Source: Endobacterium cereale
GTDB taxonomy: Bacteria > Pseudomonadota > Alphaproteobacteria > Rhizobiales > Rhizobiaceae
NCBI RefSeq assembly: GCF_009617585.1
Contig: NZ_WIXI01000046.1
Span: forward strand, 1 to 64,000
Reading direction: 5' to 3'
Length of the DNA stretch: 64,000 bases
This document shows, in pieces, positions 38,521 through 47,828 of the stretch (its first letter is position 1; the number at the start of each line of letters is the position of its first letter). A program made the translations under genes and the position numbers. Under the pieces are notes generated by a model that was not told the DNA's origin, did no database searches, and saw only the letters and a list, made by a program, of their open reading frames with translations.

Positions 38521-39948
38521 GTGTCCCTGGTGACGGTCATCCAGTTTGCGGAGCGTCAGCTCCCGCATGTCTTGCGTCGGCGGGCCACACCGGTCCTGCT
38601 CCGGCTGCAATCCGTGCTGACTGCGCAGACAGATACTGCGCGCTCGCAACGCATGGCCCTGATCGCCTTCGTGATCCGCGTGGTCAGCGCCGGCATCGCC
38701 TTCCTCTCCCAGATCATTCAGGCCCGCCTGATGGGCGAATTCGAATACGGCATCTTTGCCTTCGTCTGGGTTCTGGTCGTGGTGTTCGGCAATCTTTCAT
38801 GCCTCGGCATGCATACCGCCGTCATCCGCTTCCTGCCGATCCATCATTCAGAGAATGACCACGGCCTGGTCCGGGGCCTGACATGGACCGTGCGAGTCTT
38901 CGCCATGGTTTCGGCCAGCATCCTTGCCGCCATCGGCTTCGTCCTTTTGCATTTCGCCGGCGAAAAGATTGCCGAATACTGGATGGTGCCGCTGTTCATG
39001 GCCCTGTTCACGCTGCCAATGATCGCGCTTGGCGATGTGCTGGACGGTACGGCGCGCGCCCATGGCTGGACGGTCACCGCCCTTTCTCCGACCTATATCA
39101 TCCGCCCGGTTCTCATCCTCACCTTCATGCTGTTGGCCGTCTGGATCGGTGAACCGCGCACGGCGGTGACCGCGATGACGGCAGCGCTGGCCGCCACCTA
39201 TGTGACCACCCTGTTCCAGTTCATCCGCATCACCTGGCGGCTGCGCAAGAATTACGGTCGCGGCGCATTGCGCTTTAGCATCCTGCCATGGATGAAGTTC
39301 TCGCTGCCGATCTTCCTCGTCGATGGCATCGGTTTCCTGCTCACCAATTCCGACGTCGTGGTGGTCGGCCTTTACATGCCGCCGGATCAGGTCGGTGTTT
39401 ATTACGCCGCCGCCAAGACCATTGCGCTTGTTCAGTTCGTCTATTTTTCCGTGAAGGCGGCCGCCGCACCACGCTTTTCAGCCATCATGGCGGCAAAAGA
39501 CGATGACGCACTCGCCGCCTTTGCCGGACAGGCTGCACGCTGGGCCTTCTGGCCGGCACTCGGCGTCGGCCTTTGTGTGCTGGCGCTGGGAGAATTCCTT
39601 CTTTCTCTCTTCGGCTCTGCCTTCACATCAGGCTACATCCTGATGGTGATCCTGTTTGCCGGCATCTTGTCAAAGGCTTCGGTTGGGCCCGGTGAGATCC
39701 TGCTCACCATGGCGGGGAAACAGAAGCTTTGCGTCGCGCTTTATGGCGTGACGCTGGCCGCCAATATCGGCCTCAACCTGACCCTCATCCCGCATTTCGG
39801 GCTGGCGGGCGCAGCATCGGCAACAGCAGGCGCTATGGTGGTGGAAGCCGTGCTTCTGCATATAGCCGTGCGCCGCGTCCTCGGCATCGTACTGTTTGCC
39901 TTTGCCGATCCGCGCCCAGCCCATAAAATCGCGAAAGCCAGATCATGA
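38521..39948 (+). CDS. Polysaccharide flippase-like membrane protein (MOP superfamily)
   Basis: A 475-residue protein read from a GTG at 38521. After a 45-residue amphipathic start, about 12 hydrophobic spans follow, and the overall pattern is that of Wzx/oligosaccharide exporters (SQIIQARLMGEFEYGIFAFV at the first span, NSDVVVVGLYMPPDQVGVYY mid-way, NIGLNLTLIPHFGLAGAASA near the end). Its stop overlaps the next gene's ATG by four bases, tying it to the acyltransferase. Likely moves a lipid-linked sugar; which polymer is unknown. No clear ribosome site. Confidence 0.8.
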   Translation: MSLVTVIQFAERQLPHVLRRRATPVLLRLQSVLTAQTDTARSQRMALIAFVIRVVSAGIAFLSQIIQARLMGEFEYGIFAFVWVLVVVFGNLSCLGMHTAVIRFLPIHHSENDHGLVRGLTWTVRVFAMVSASILAAIGFVLLHFAGEKIAEYWMVPLFMALFTLPMIALGDVLDGTARAHGWTVTALSPTYIIRPVLILTFMLLAVWIGEPRTAVTAMTAALAATYVTTLFQFIRITWRLRKNYGRGALRFSILPWMKFSLPIFLVDGIGFLLTNSDVVVVGLYMPPDQVGVYYAAAKTIALVQFVYFSVKAAAAPRFSAIMAAKDDDALAAFAGQAARWAFWPALGVGLCVLALGEFLLSLFGSAFTSGYILMVILFAGILSKASVGPGEILLTMAGKQKLCVALYGVTLAANIGLNLTLIPHFGLAGAASATAGAMVVEAVLLHIAVRRVLGIVLFAFADPRPAHKIAKARS

Positions 39949-41213
39949 CCCTGCCACCGATCAGCAACGATGTTTATCAGCAGGCTCCGGATGCACGCGA
40001 ACTCGCCCGTATCGAGCGACCGGATGCGGAAGTCACCGTGGATGTCGGCCGGTCCGGGCGCCACATGTCGATCTATCCGGCGGCTCTGGGTTATGATCTG
40101 CAGGAAGAACTGGATTTTCTCTCCAACCGCGTGATGGAACCCAACATCTTCTTTTCCGGTCGGCTGCTCGCACCTGCCATGCCGCGCGTGGAGGATCGCG
40201 ACGTCCGTCTGGCCCTGATCCGCGACGACCGCGACGGCCGCAGCCGCATGCGCCTGCTGATGCCCTATTCCGTGGAAAAACCGGGCTTCTCCATGGGGCC
40301 GCCAATCATCCGCGTCTGGGCAAACCCCTTTGGCCCGCTCGGCACGCCGCTCGTGGATGCGGAGGATGCCGCCGAAACGATCGACAACCTGCTTGAGGCG
40401 CTCGGATCGCGTCAGGCAAAACTGCCTTCGATCCTGGTCCTGCCGGACCTGCGCCTCAACGGCCGTTTTGCACAATTGCTGCGCGCCGTCGCCATCAGCC
40501 GCGAACTGCCGGTCAGCATTACCGGCCAGTACCAGCGCCCCATGCTGGAAAGCCTGCTCGACGGCGATGCCTATCTCAAGAACGCCATGACATCAGGCCA
40601 TCTGCGCGAGATGCGGCGGCAGTGGCGTCTGCTGGGCAAGGAAGGCGCCCTCTCCTACAACGTCGCCCGTCAGCCGGCCGAAATCCGCAAACGCACCGAA
40701 GAGTTTTTGTCACTGGAGGCCAAGGGCTGGAAGGGTCGAAAACGCACAGCCCTCATCAACGACCGTTACCGCGCCGCCTTTGCGCGCGAAGCGATCAGCA
40801 ACCTGTCGGAAGCCGATGCGGTGCGTATCCACACGATCGATTTCGAGGGGCGTGCAATCGCAAGCCTCGTCGTCTTCGTGATGGCCGGCGAGGCATATAC
40901 CTGGAAGACGGCCTATGACGAAAGTTATGCTCGCTTCTCGCCGGGCAAGCTTTTGATGATGAAGCTGACCGACTGGCATCTCGACGACGCCAACATCATG
41001 CGCACCGACAGCTGCGCCGTGCCGGATCACCCGATCATGAGCCGTTTCTGGGAAGAGCGCGAGGAGATGGGCACGGTTCTGATCGGCCTACGCTCGAACG
41101 TCGACCGCGACATGCGCCAAGCCGCCAGCCAGCTGCATTTCTATCGCAATACCCGAAACGTTGCCCGCATGCTGCGACAGAAGATCATGGCCATGGCCGG
41201 CCGCCACGGCTGA
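39945..41213 (+). CDS. GNAT-like acyltransferase (CelD/BcsL-type)
   Basis: A 422-residue cytosolic protein with no signal. The second half (about 210-390) has the Acetyltransf_6/FemAB-like fold: EEFLSLEAKGWKGRKRTALI, the RIHTIDFEGRAIASLVVFVM strand pair, YTWKTAYDESYARFSPGKLL and the late DSCAVPDHPIMSRFWEER stretch, all common in CelD-like proteins of exopolysaccharide loci. Translational coupling with the flippase implies modification (acylation) of the exported glycan or its carrier. The acceptor is unknown. Confidence 0.75.
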   Translation: MTLPPISNDVYQQAPDARELARIERPDAEVTVDVGRSGRHMSIYPAALGYDLQEELDFLSNRVMEPNIFFSGRLLAPAMPRVEDRDVRLALIRDDRDGRSRMRLLMPYSVEKPGFSMGPPIIRVWANPFGPLGTPLVDAEDAAETIDNLLEALGSRQAKLPSILVLPDLRLNGRFAQLLRAVAISRELPVSITGQYQRPMLESLLDGDAYLKNAMTSGHLREMRRQWRLLGKEGALSYNVARQPAEIRKRTEEFLSLEAKGWKGRKRTALINDRYRAAFAREAISNLSEADAVRIHTIDFEGRAIASLVVFVMAGEAYTWKTAYDESYARFSPGKLLMMKLTDWHLDDANIMRTDSCAVPDHPIMSRFWEEREEMGTVLIGLRSNVDRDMRQAASQLHFYRNTRNVARMLRQKIMAMAGRHG

Positions 41214-41257
41214 GGCATTCAAGGTGGTTTTCGAAATTCTGGATCGATCTCCAAAAC

Positions 41258-41291
41258 GGAAAAAGCCCATGGTCGAAACATGGGCTTTTCC
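41258..41291. terminator. Bidirectional terminator between convergent genes
   Basis: A 13-bp stem, GGAAAAAGCCCATG / CATGGGCTTTTCC with one bulge, and a 7-base loop. T-rich on both strands; it ends the acyltransferase and the glycine-rich protein transcripts. Confidence 0.88.
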
Positions 41292-41304
41292 GGGAGGACA
41301 AGGC

Positions 41305-42180
41305 TCAGCGCTTGGCTGTCGCGTTCAGGAGCTTGCAGAGCGAGACGAGCGATGCGTCGTAGCCACCGCCGCGCAGAACACCCCGGCAAGTGATCAGCAG
41401 TTTCTTTTTCTCGGTCGATGACATACGATTATAGGCCTGCAGCGCCGCCGACGGTGTTCTTGTTCCCGGTGTCGCGCTCATGCCGGGTCGGGTTCCGCCA
41501 GGTGTAACGCCACCGGGCGTAGTGCCGCCGGGTGTGGTGCCACCCGGGTTTGTGCCGCCTGGGTTTGTACCGCCAATACCGACGCCAACATTCGCATTGG
41601 TCCCGCCAACCGAAGCGTTCACATTGGCATTGATGCCGCGTCCACCGCCGATCGACGCTCCGACACCGGCATTTATACCATTGCTGCCGCCGATAGATGC
41701 CGTTGTGCTGGCATCGATACCGTCGCGACCAAGCGCTGCGCCGACGCCGGCACTCAGACCACCTGTACCGCCGGCATTCAGACCCACTCCGGCATTCACA
41801 CCGTTGCCGACACTGGCACCGACGCCCGTGTTCAAGCCGCCGTTACCGCCGACAGATGCGCCGACACCTGCGCTGACGCCATTGCTGGTCCCGACACCAA
41901 CGCCGGCATTCACGCCATTGGAGCCGCCAACCGATGCGCCGACACCAAGGCCACCGCCGCCGACGCCGACACCTGCATTGATGCCGCCAACCGATGCGCC
42001 GATACCGAGGCCGCCATTGCTGCTGCCGACACCCACGCCGCCGAGACCGCCAAGCCCGATCCCACCGCCACGATTACCACCGCCACCGCCGAGACCACCG
42101 AGAGACTGTGCAAAAACGCCAGAAGCAACCGGCAGTGCAAGGCATACAGAAAGAACCAGAACTTTACTCGACTTGCGCAT
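41305..42180 (-). CDS. Secreted glycine-rich repeat protein
   Basis: 291 residues with AGAGGAG six bases before the ATG at 42180. A signal peptide (MRKSSKVLVLSVCLALPVAS, cut near FAQ) is followed by about 180 residues of Gly/Val/Ala/Asn/Ser repeats of 15-20 residues such as GASVGGSNGVNAGVG. A short collagen-like block of GGTNP/GGTTP pentads (about 203-232) comes next, and a folded-looking C-terminal module of some 55 residues with two Cys (LLITCRGVLRGGGYDASLVS). It could form a fibrous or matrix protein. Convergent to the flippase/acyltransferase pair. No family recognised. Confidence 0.7.
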   Translation of the reverse strand: MRKSSKVLVLSVCLALPVASGVFAQSLGGLGGGGGNRGGGIGLGGLGGVGVGSSNGGLGIGASVGGINAGVGVGGGGLGVGASVGGSNGVNAGVGVGTSNGVSAGVGASVGGNGGLNTGVGASVGNGVNAGVGLNAGGTGGLSAGVGAALGRDGIDASTTASIGGSNGINAGVGASIGGGRGINANVNASVGGTNANVGVGIGGTNPGGTNPGGTTPGGTTPGGVTPGGTRPGMSATPGTRTPSAALQAYNRMSSTEKKKLLITCRGVLRGGGYDASLVSLCKLLNATAKR

Positions 42181-42477
42181 GTCATTCTCCTCTCATTACC
42201 CTCAGCGTCTGCGAGGTTGTGAGGATAATAGAGCACCATTTTAGTTGTTAGTACATTAGCATTGCATAAAACAACCGAAGCAAGAATTAATTTGTGCGAC
42301 GCACCCAGCAGGAATGTATCGTTTCAGCACAAAACATCCATGTAAATGGTATCCATGCACCGCTTTCGATCTTTGATGACACATCAACAGTTATTGCGGC
42401 CGACCCCAAGCAACAACTGGATAACGGTATTTAACTGCGGCGAGAGGATCAGCCAATGGCTGTCAGAAACGGATGGC
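42181..42477. other. 297-bp AT-rich gap
   Basis: No gene seen. It is noticeably AT-rich and should contain the promoter of the glycine-rich protein gene (minus strand), which fits strong regulated expression, and the 3' region of the rhaK transcript. No clear terminator for rhaK was found. ATCCATG occurs twice at about 42338 and 42350. Confidence 0.4.
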
Positions 42478-43881
42478 TCATGCCGGCACTGTTGCAGCGA
42501 TATTCTGTAACCACTGCTTTTGATAGTACGAGACCGCCGCCATCGGCCATGGCTCGATACGGCGAAATACTGGGGGAGGCAGGCCTACACCAGTAAGCAG
42601 CGCCGCACCTGCGCTGGTTCCCGTGGAGCCGGACACGGCAAGGACATCCCGTCCGGTCAATGCGGCAAGCAATTGGAGATAGGGCATGTTGTCGGCGAGC
42701 GGCCCTTCCACGATCGTTTCACCTGCCGCGCCAACGAGAGAAAGGCAGACATCGGTCATCAGGGCGACATAGATCGAAGCCAGAGCATGCGCTTCTGCCG
42801 CGTCCCGCGCCTCAGCCCCCACCGCAGCATGCACGCGACCCGGAAATGGTCCCGAGCCGTGAACCACCGTGGGCAACAACATCCGCCCCTGTAAAAGTAT
42901 TTCCTCGATACTGGCCGGGATTTCGTCATCCGCAGGCCTTTTCCAGCCCAACGTCAACATCTCATATTCACGCCCGCCCATGAATCGCGAAGACGGAACG
43001 GCACGACCTAGCGCATCGACATTGGCGAGTGTGTCGCGCGAAGCATCGAGACCGGCAAGATTGCCGCCGACAGCAAAGCTGACGACCCAGGTTCCGGTGG
43101 AAACAACGGAAAATGGACTCCGGCGAGCAAGCAGATGCGGCAGCAACGACGCATTGGAATCGTGAATGCCGCAAAAAACAGGAACCGGCTGAGCCAGCCC
43201 AATTCGCTCCGCAACGGAAGGCAGTACATGCCCTAACCTGTCGAAGGCGGATTGAACCGGCGCCATCAACGGGCGGATGCCGAGCGTGTCGACAAGGCGC
43301 GAATACTCTCCCCTGCCTGGCTGCCAGAGATCCGTGTGGCAACCAAGGGAGGTCACCTCGTTGGTGGCAGTTCCGGTCAGGCGGCAAGCCCAGTATTGCG
43401 GATAGGTCAGAATGGTGGCGACACGCGAAAACTCAGCCGGAAAGCTCTCTTTCAGGTAATGCAGCTGCGCACCCAGATTGAGCCCGGCCGACAGCTGAGG
43501 CGAAGCCGTTTCGGTAAAGGACGGGCGCAGGTCCGCATAGGCATCACGAATGTGCTGCGGGTAACTGTGCTCATAATCCAGCACCGGCATTGCCAGTTCG
43601 CCATCGGCATCCAGAAGGGCCGCACATGCGCCATGCGTGGTGATCGAGATCGCATCGTAACCCGGCTCAACCGCAAAGCGCGCCAGCGCATCAAGGGCGA
43701 ATGACCAGATACGATCAATGTCGTAATGAGGATATGGCGGTCCCTGCAGCACGGCATTCGCCATTTTCACAGCCGCAACCTCGCCACCGGAGATGGCATC
43801 CACCACCACGACCTTGGCATTGGTCTTGCCGATATCAAGAACGGCGATGCGCCGAAAATCACTCTGTCCTAAGTCGCTCAT
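42478..43881 (-). CDS. rhaK: L-rhamnulokinase (RhaK type)
   Basis: A FGGY-family sugar kinase of 467 residues from the ATG at 43881, which overlaps the rhaU stop (ATGA). The N-terminal phosphate-binding strand reads [34 protein letters not shown] and [11 protein letters not shown] belong to the sugar/ATP cleft, and [15 protein letters not shown] is the C-terminal adenosine loop. In Rhizobium leguminosarum RhaK is needed for rhamnose import as well as phosphorylation, so it may also act on the ABC transporter. Last gene of the rhaRSTPQUK unit. Confidence 0.93.
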   Translation of the reverse strand: MSDLGQSDFRRIAVLDIGKTNAKVVVVDAISGGEVAAVKMANAVLQGPPYPHYDIDRIWSFALDALARFAVEPGYDAISITTHGACAALLDADGELAMPVLDYEHSYPQHIRDAYADLRPSFTETASPQLSAGLNLGAQLHYLKESFPAEFSRVATILTYPQYWACRLTGTATNEVTSLGCHTDLWQPGRGEYSRLVDTLGIRPLMAPVQSAFDRLGHVLPSVAERIGLAQPVPVFCGIHDSNASLLPHLLARRSPFSVVSTGTWVVSFAVGGNLAGLDASRDTLANVDALGRAVPSSRFMGGREYEMLTLGWKRPADDEIPASIEEILLQGRMLLPTVVHGSGPFPGRVHAAVGAEARDAAEAHALASIYVALMTDVCLSLVGAAGETIVEGPLADNMPYLQLLAALTGRDVLAVSGSTGTSAGAALLTGVGLPPPVFRRIEPWPMAAVSYYQKQWLQNIAATVPA

Positions 43882-44198
43882 GGCAGATGGAAGACTGTCA
43901 CAAGATCGCTCTCCACCGGCGAATTGTCGGGATTGCTTTCCATGATATCGGCCATATGCGCCCACCAGCGTTTCATCACCGGATGGTCGGGCAGGCTTGC
44001 CATGGAATGATCGACCGGGCGGGAAAGCACGCCAAAGAGAATGTTGGTTTCACGGTCGAGATGGATGGAATAATCACGCACGCCCGCCTCGCGCAGAAGC
44101 GCGCTTAGTTCGGGCCAGATCTCGTCATGACGCTTGCGATATTCGTCCTCCATGCCCGGATGAAGCTTCATCTTGAATGCGTGTTTTTCCAAAATCAT
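43878..44198 (-). CDS. rhaU: L-rhamnose mutarotase
   Basis: Interconverts alpha and beta anomers of L-rhamnose. The start at 44198 overlaps the rhaQ stop and gives 106 residues, the family length. [20 protein letters not shown] and [14 protein letters not shown] match the RhaM/RhaU family, including the conserved His and Tyr of the active site. Between permease and kinase genes in a chain of 4-bp overlaps. Confidence 0.95.
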   Translation of the reverse strand: MILEKHAFKMKLHPGMEDEYRKRHDEIWPELSALLREAGVRDYSIHLDRETNILFGVLSRPVDHSMASLPDHPVMKRWWAHMADIMESNPDNSPVESDLVTVFHLP

Positions 44199-45205
44199 TT
44201 GGTTCTCATATGCCTGATGCGCCGGGCCACGATGGGCAGCGCGATGGTGATGATCAAAAGAAGGCCGACAAAGATCGACATGACGATGCCGGGCACGTTC
44301 AAAAGGCCGAGGCCAAACGTCACGAGGCCCATGACGAAGGCGGCGATCACGACACCGGCAATAGTGCCTGCGCCGCCAAGAATGGAAACACCGCCGAGAA
44401 CGACCATGGTGACAACCTCCAGCTCCCAGCCTTGAGCAATAGACGGTCTGGTCGATCCCAGCCGTGATGTAAGACAAACGGCAGCGATGCCGGACATCAA
44501 TCCGGTCAGCAGAAAGAGCTTGAACTTGATGCGCTCCACCGGGATGCCGGAAAAGCGCGCGGCAAACTCATTGTTGCCGATGACAAAGATCTGGCGGCCG
44601 AAATTGGTGGCGTGCAGAACGATGCCGAAGATGACGGCGAGCACGGCGAAGAGCACGAATTCGAACGAAAACACCCAGAAGACATACCCCTGCCCGAAGA
44701 AGGCAAAATCGGCCGGATATTTGCCATAGGCCTGATCACCCAGCACGATATAGGAAATGCCGCGAAACAGGCTCATCGTGCCGATGGTGACGACGATGGA
44801 CGGCAGTTTCAGTACCGAGACGAGCGTGCCGTTGATGGCACCGCAGGCAAGCCCGACACCGATACCGATCGCCACCAGACCGGGCGTGCCGATACCCATC
44901 TGCGCCGCCGCCCCCATGGCGGTGGAGGCCAGCGCGATGATGGCGGCGACCGACAGGTCGATTTCACCGGCAATGACCAACATCGCCATGGCAAAGGCGA
45001 TCATCGCCTTTTCGGTGAAGTTGAACGTGGCGTCCGAGAGGTTCCAGGCATTAAGGAAGTATGGCGAGGCAAACGAGTTGGCGACAAAAATTACCACCGC
45101 CACACCGAACAACAGCACTTCCCAACTGCCGAGCAAGCGGCTGACCGGTGTGCCGAGACGATCGGGAATGGCCTGCCGGGTTCTGGTTTCGGCTATCTCG
45201 CTCAT
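44195..45205 (-). CDS. rhaQ: Rhamnose ABC transporter permease
   Basis: 336 residues with about 9-10 hydrophobic spans, in the RbsC-like branch of ribose/xylose-type permeases. The EAA-like cytoplasmic contact is the [20 protein letters not shown] stretch (about 213-232). Works with RhaP as a heterodimeric channel in the inner membrane. ATGA overlaps with rhaP before it and rhaU after it. Confidence 0.93.
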   Translation of the reverse strand: MSEIAETRTRQAIPDRLGTPVSRLLGSWEVLLFGVAVVIFVANSFASPYFLNAWNLSDATFNFTEKAMIAFAMAMLVIAGEIDLSVAAIIALASTAMGAAAQMGIGTPGLVAIGIGVGLACGAINGTLVSVLKLPSIVVTIGTMSLFRGISYIVLGDQAYGKYPADFAFFGQGYVFWVFSFEFVLFAVLAVIFGIVLHATNFGRQIFVIGNNEFAARFSGIPVERIKFKLFLLTGLMSGIAAVCLTSRLGSTRPSIAQGWELEVVTMVVLGGVSILGGAGTIAGVVIAAFVMGLVTFGLGLLNVPGIVMSIFVGLLLIITIALPIVARRIRHMRTK

Positions 45206-46191
45206 GCGGAAACCTCCTTGGCGCCGCGATCACGCAGGATGATGCGCCCGGCCCGGCGTTCGGCACGGGCATTGAAGACGACGGCCAGCACGATGACGAT
45301 GCCCGAAATGGCCATTTGCGCAAACGGCGAGATACCGATGACAGGAAGGGCATTCTTGATGACGCCGAGGAACAGTGCGCCAAGTACGGCACCGCCCACC
45401 GAACCGATACCGCCGGCAATGGAAATGCCGCCGATGACGCTGGCCGCCACCGTATCCAGCTCGAAACCGGCCGCGACATCGACATAGGCAACGGCATATC
45501 GCGACACCCAGAGATAACCGGCAAGCCCCGACAGCGCGCCCGACAACACGAAGGCAAAAAACCGCGTCTTGCCGATATCGATGCCGGCATAAACGGCAGC
45601 CGTCGGATTGCCGCCGGAGGCATAGGCCGCACGACCAAAGGCGGTACGGGTCAAAAGCCCCCACATCAGCAATACGATAACGATGGCGATCCACGAGAGG
45701 AGCGGCATGCCGAGCACCGAAACACGCGGAAAATTGAGAAAACCGGGCGTCATCTGGTGCGAATTCACCCAGGCGCCGCCGGACAGAACAAAGGCCATGC
45801 CGCGATAGATCGTGAGTGTGCCGAGTGTCACGACGATCGGCGGGATCTGTAGCGCCCAGACGAGATAACCGTTGATAGCGCCGAGCACCGCACCGATGCC
45901 GATCGCCAGAACCACCAGCAGCGCTAGCGGAAGGCCGGGATAGGCGGCATCCAGCATCGCCACAGCCATGCCGGTAAAGGCAAGGTTGGCCGCGACCGAC
46001 AGATCGATCGATTTCGTCAGGATCACCGTCATCTGGCCAAGCGCCAGAATGATCAGGATCGAGGTATCGTTGAAGATGTTGGCGAGATTGCCGGGCGTGG
46101 CAAAGCCCGGCGCGCGGGTGGCAAAACCGGCCACCATGATGGCAATGATGCCGACCAGAAGCAGTTCGCGGTGTTTCAGAAGTTTTTTCAT
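45202..46191 (-). CDS. rhaP: Rhamnose ABC transporter permease
   Basis: The start at 46191 is taken because GAGGA lies seven bases upstream, overlapping the rhaT stop; 329 residues. Membrane protein of the RbsC type, closely similar to RhaQ in layout (GQMTVILTKSIDLSVAANLA near the start, GGISIAGGIGSVGGAVLGAL near the end). Partner of RhaQ. Confidence 0.93.
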   Translation of the reverse strand: MKKLLKHRELLLVGIIAIMVAGFATRAPGFATPGNLANIFNDTSILIILALGQMTVILTKSIDLSVAANLAFTGMAVAMLDAAYPGLPLALLVVLAIGIGAVLGAINGYLVWALQIPPIVVTLGTLTIYRGMAFVLSGGAWVNSHQMTPGFLNFPRVSVLGMPLLSWIAIVIVLLMWGLLTRTAFGRAAYASGGNPTAAVYAGIDIGKTRFFAFVLSGALSGLAGYLWVSRYAVAYVDVAAGFELDTVAASVIGGISIAGGIGSVGGAVLGALFLGVIKNALPVIGISPFAQMAISGIVIVLAVVFNARAERRAGRIILRDRGAKEVSA

Positions 46192-46201
46192 CAGCGCTTC
46201 C

Positions 46202-47767
46202 TCACGCATTGCCGGTTGCGGCACGCACCAAAGTCTCGGCGCTCAGTTCAGACCGATCAAACATGCCGGCCATCAGGCCCTCGCGCATGACCAGAACCCG
46301 ATCGGACATGCCGAGAATTTCCGGCAGTTCGGACGAAACCATGATGATCGACAGGCCTTCCGAGGCGAGTTCGCTGATGAACCCGTGCACTGCCGCCTTC
46401 GAGCCGATATCGATGCCCTTTGTCGGTTCATCGAGAATGATCACCTTCGGCTGAGTGGCGAGCCACTTGCCGATCACCACCTTCTGCTGGTTACCGCCCG
46501 ACAGCGTGCCGACCGGCACCGACAGCGCGGCAGCGCGAAGATCCAGACGCTCGGCATATTTGCGCGCCAGCGCCAGTTCATTGGCGGCCTTCAGGAAACC
46601 CGAACGAGATGTGCGGGCAAGCGACGGCAAAGACATGTTCTGAAAGATCGGCATGGGCAGCGCCAGACCATGCCGGCCGCGCTCTTCCGGCACATAAACG
46701 ATACCGGCCGCAATCGCATCACGGGACGAGCGGATCTTCAGATCCTGGCCTTCAACACGGAGCCGGCCGGATGACGGTTGCGACACACCGAAAAGCGACT
46801 GGCAAAGTTCCGACCGGCCGGCGCCGATCAGGCCATAAACGCCAAGAATTTCACCGCGCTTCAACTCGAAGGAAATGTCGCGATATTCGGTCGGGTGGCA
46901 ATAATTCTCAACCGACAGCACCGTCGCGCCGATCGACACCTCGACCTTGGGAAAGATGTTGGCGACATCACGGCCCACCATCATCCGCACGATGGTATCC
47001 TGCGGCGTTTCCGCCAGCTTTCCGTTACCGACAGCGCGGCCATCACGGAACACCACGAAATTTTCGGCGATTTCATAAACCTCATCGAACTTGTGGCTGA
47101 TGAACAGGATCGCCTTGCCCTGCTTCTTCAGCCCCTCGACGATGCGAAAGAGATCATCGATTTCCTTGCGCGACAGCGCCGCCGTCGGTTCGTCCATGAT
47201 GACGATACGCGCCTCGACCGACAAAGCTCGGGCAATCGCCACGAGATGCCGCTGCGCAATCGACAGATCTTTCAGCCGAATGGTCGGATCAATCTCGCTT
47301 TCCAGCGCATGCAAAAGCTCGCCGGCGCGGGCGTTCATGGTTTTCCAGTCGATCAGACCGAACCGGCTGCGCGGCGCATGGCCGAGAAAGATGTTTTCGG
47401 CGACGGTCAGTTCATCGAACAGCACTGTTTCCTGATGGATGGCAGTGACACCAGCATCGATCGCATCCTGCGCGCTCGTGAAGGAGACCGGTTGTCCATC
47501 AATAACAATCTCGCCTTCACTGGGGCGATAGATACCGGTGAGAATCTTCACCAGCGTTGATTTACCGGCACCGTTTTCACCGATTAGCGCCGTCACTTCG
47601 CCGGCATGCAGCGCAATGCTGACGCCATCCAGTGCCTTTACGCCCGGAAAGATCTGGGAAATGCTGCGCATTTCCAGGACAGGCATTCGCCTGACGGGCG
47701 CTGTGTCGCCAACAGGAAAAGTCTCCGTGCTCGTCTTTCCGACTGCGGTCATCATCACATCTGCCAT
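46202..47767 (-). CDS. rhaT: Rhamnose ABC transporter ATP-binding protein
   Basis: A 521-residue double ATPase of the sugar (RbsA/MglA) type. The first half has Walker A GENGAGKST (63-71) and signature LSIAQRHLV. The second half has the degenerate GLIGAGRSE loop and LSGGNQQKV, a normal asymmetry for this family. Start at 47767 without an obvious ribosome site; a 28-base hairpin (47783-47810) lies just upstream, after rhaS. Note that rhaT here is the ATPase, not the E. coli proton symporter of the same name. Confidence 0.94.
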   Translation of the reverse strand: MADVMMTAVGKTSTETFPVGDTAPVRRMPVLEMRSISQIFPGVKALDGVSIALHAGEVTALIGENGAGKSTLVKILTGIYRPSEGEIVIDGQPVSFTSAQDAIDAGVTAIHQETVLFDELTVAENIFLGHAPRSRFGLIDWKTMNARAGELLHALESEIDPTIRLKDLSIAQRHLVAIARALSVEARIVIMDEPTAALSRKEIDDLFRIVEGLKKQGKAILFISHKFDEVYEIAENFVVFRDGRAVGNGKLAETPQDTIVRMMVGRDVANIFPKVEVSIGATVLSVENYCHPTEYRDISFELKRGEILGVYGLIGAGRSELCQSLFGVSQPSSGRLRVEGQDLKIRSSRDAIAAGIVYVPEERGRHGLALPMPIFQNMSLPSLARTSRSGFLKAANELALARKYAERLDLRAAALSVPVGTLSGGNQQKVVIGKWLATQPKVIILDEPTKGIDIGSKAAVHGFISELASEGLSIIMVSSELPEILGMSDRVLVMREGLMAGMFDRSELSAETLVRAATGNA

Positions 47768-47782
47768 TTGAAAATCATGATC

Positions 47783-47810
47783 GGTCCGGCGTCATCAAGG
47801 ACGCCGGACC
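47783..47810 (-). terminator. Intercistronic hairpin between rhaS and rhaT
   Basis: A perfect 11-bp stem GGTCCGGCGTC / GACGCCGGACC with a 6-base loop. Without a T-run it is more likely to protect the rhaS message from decay or partly stop transcription, giving more binding protein than transporter. Confidence 0.7.
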
Positions 47811-47828
47811 TTTAAGTCCCAGGAGGGA

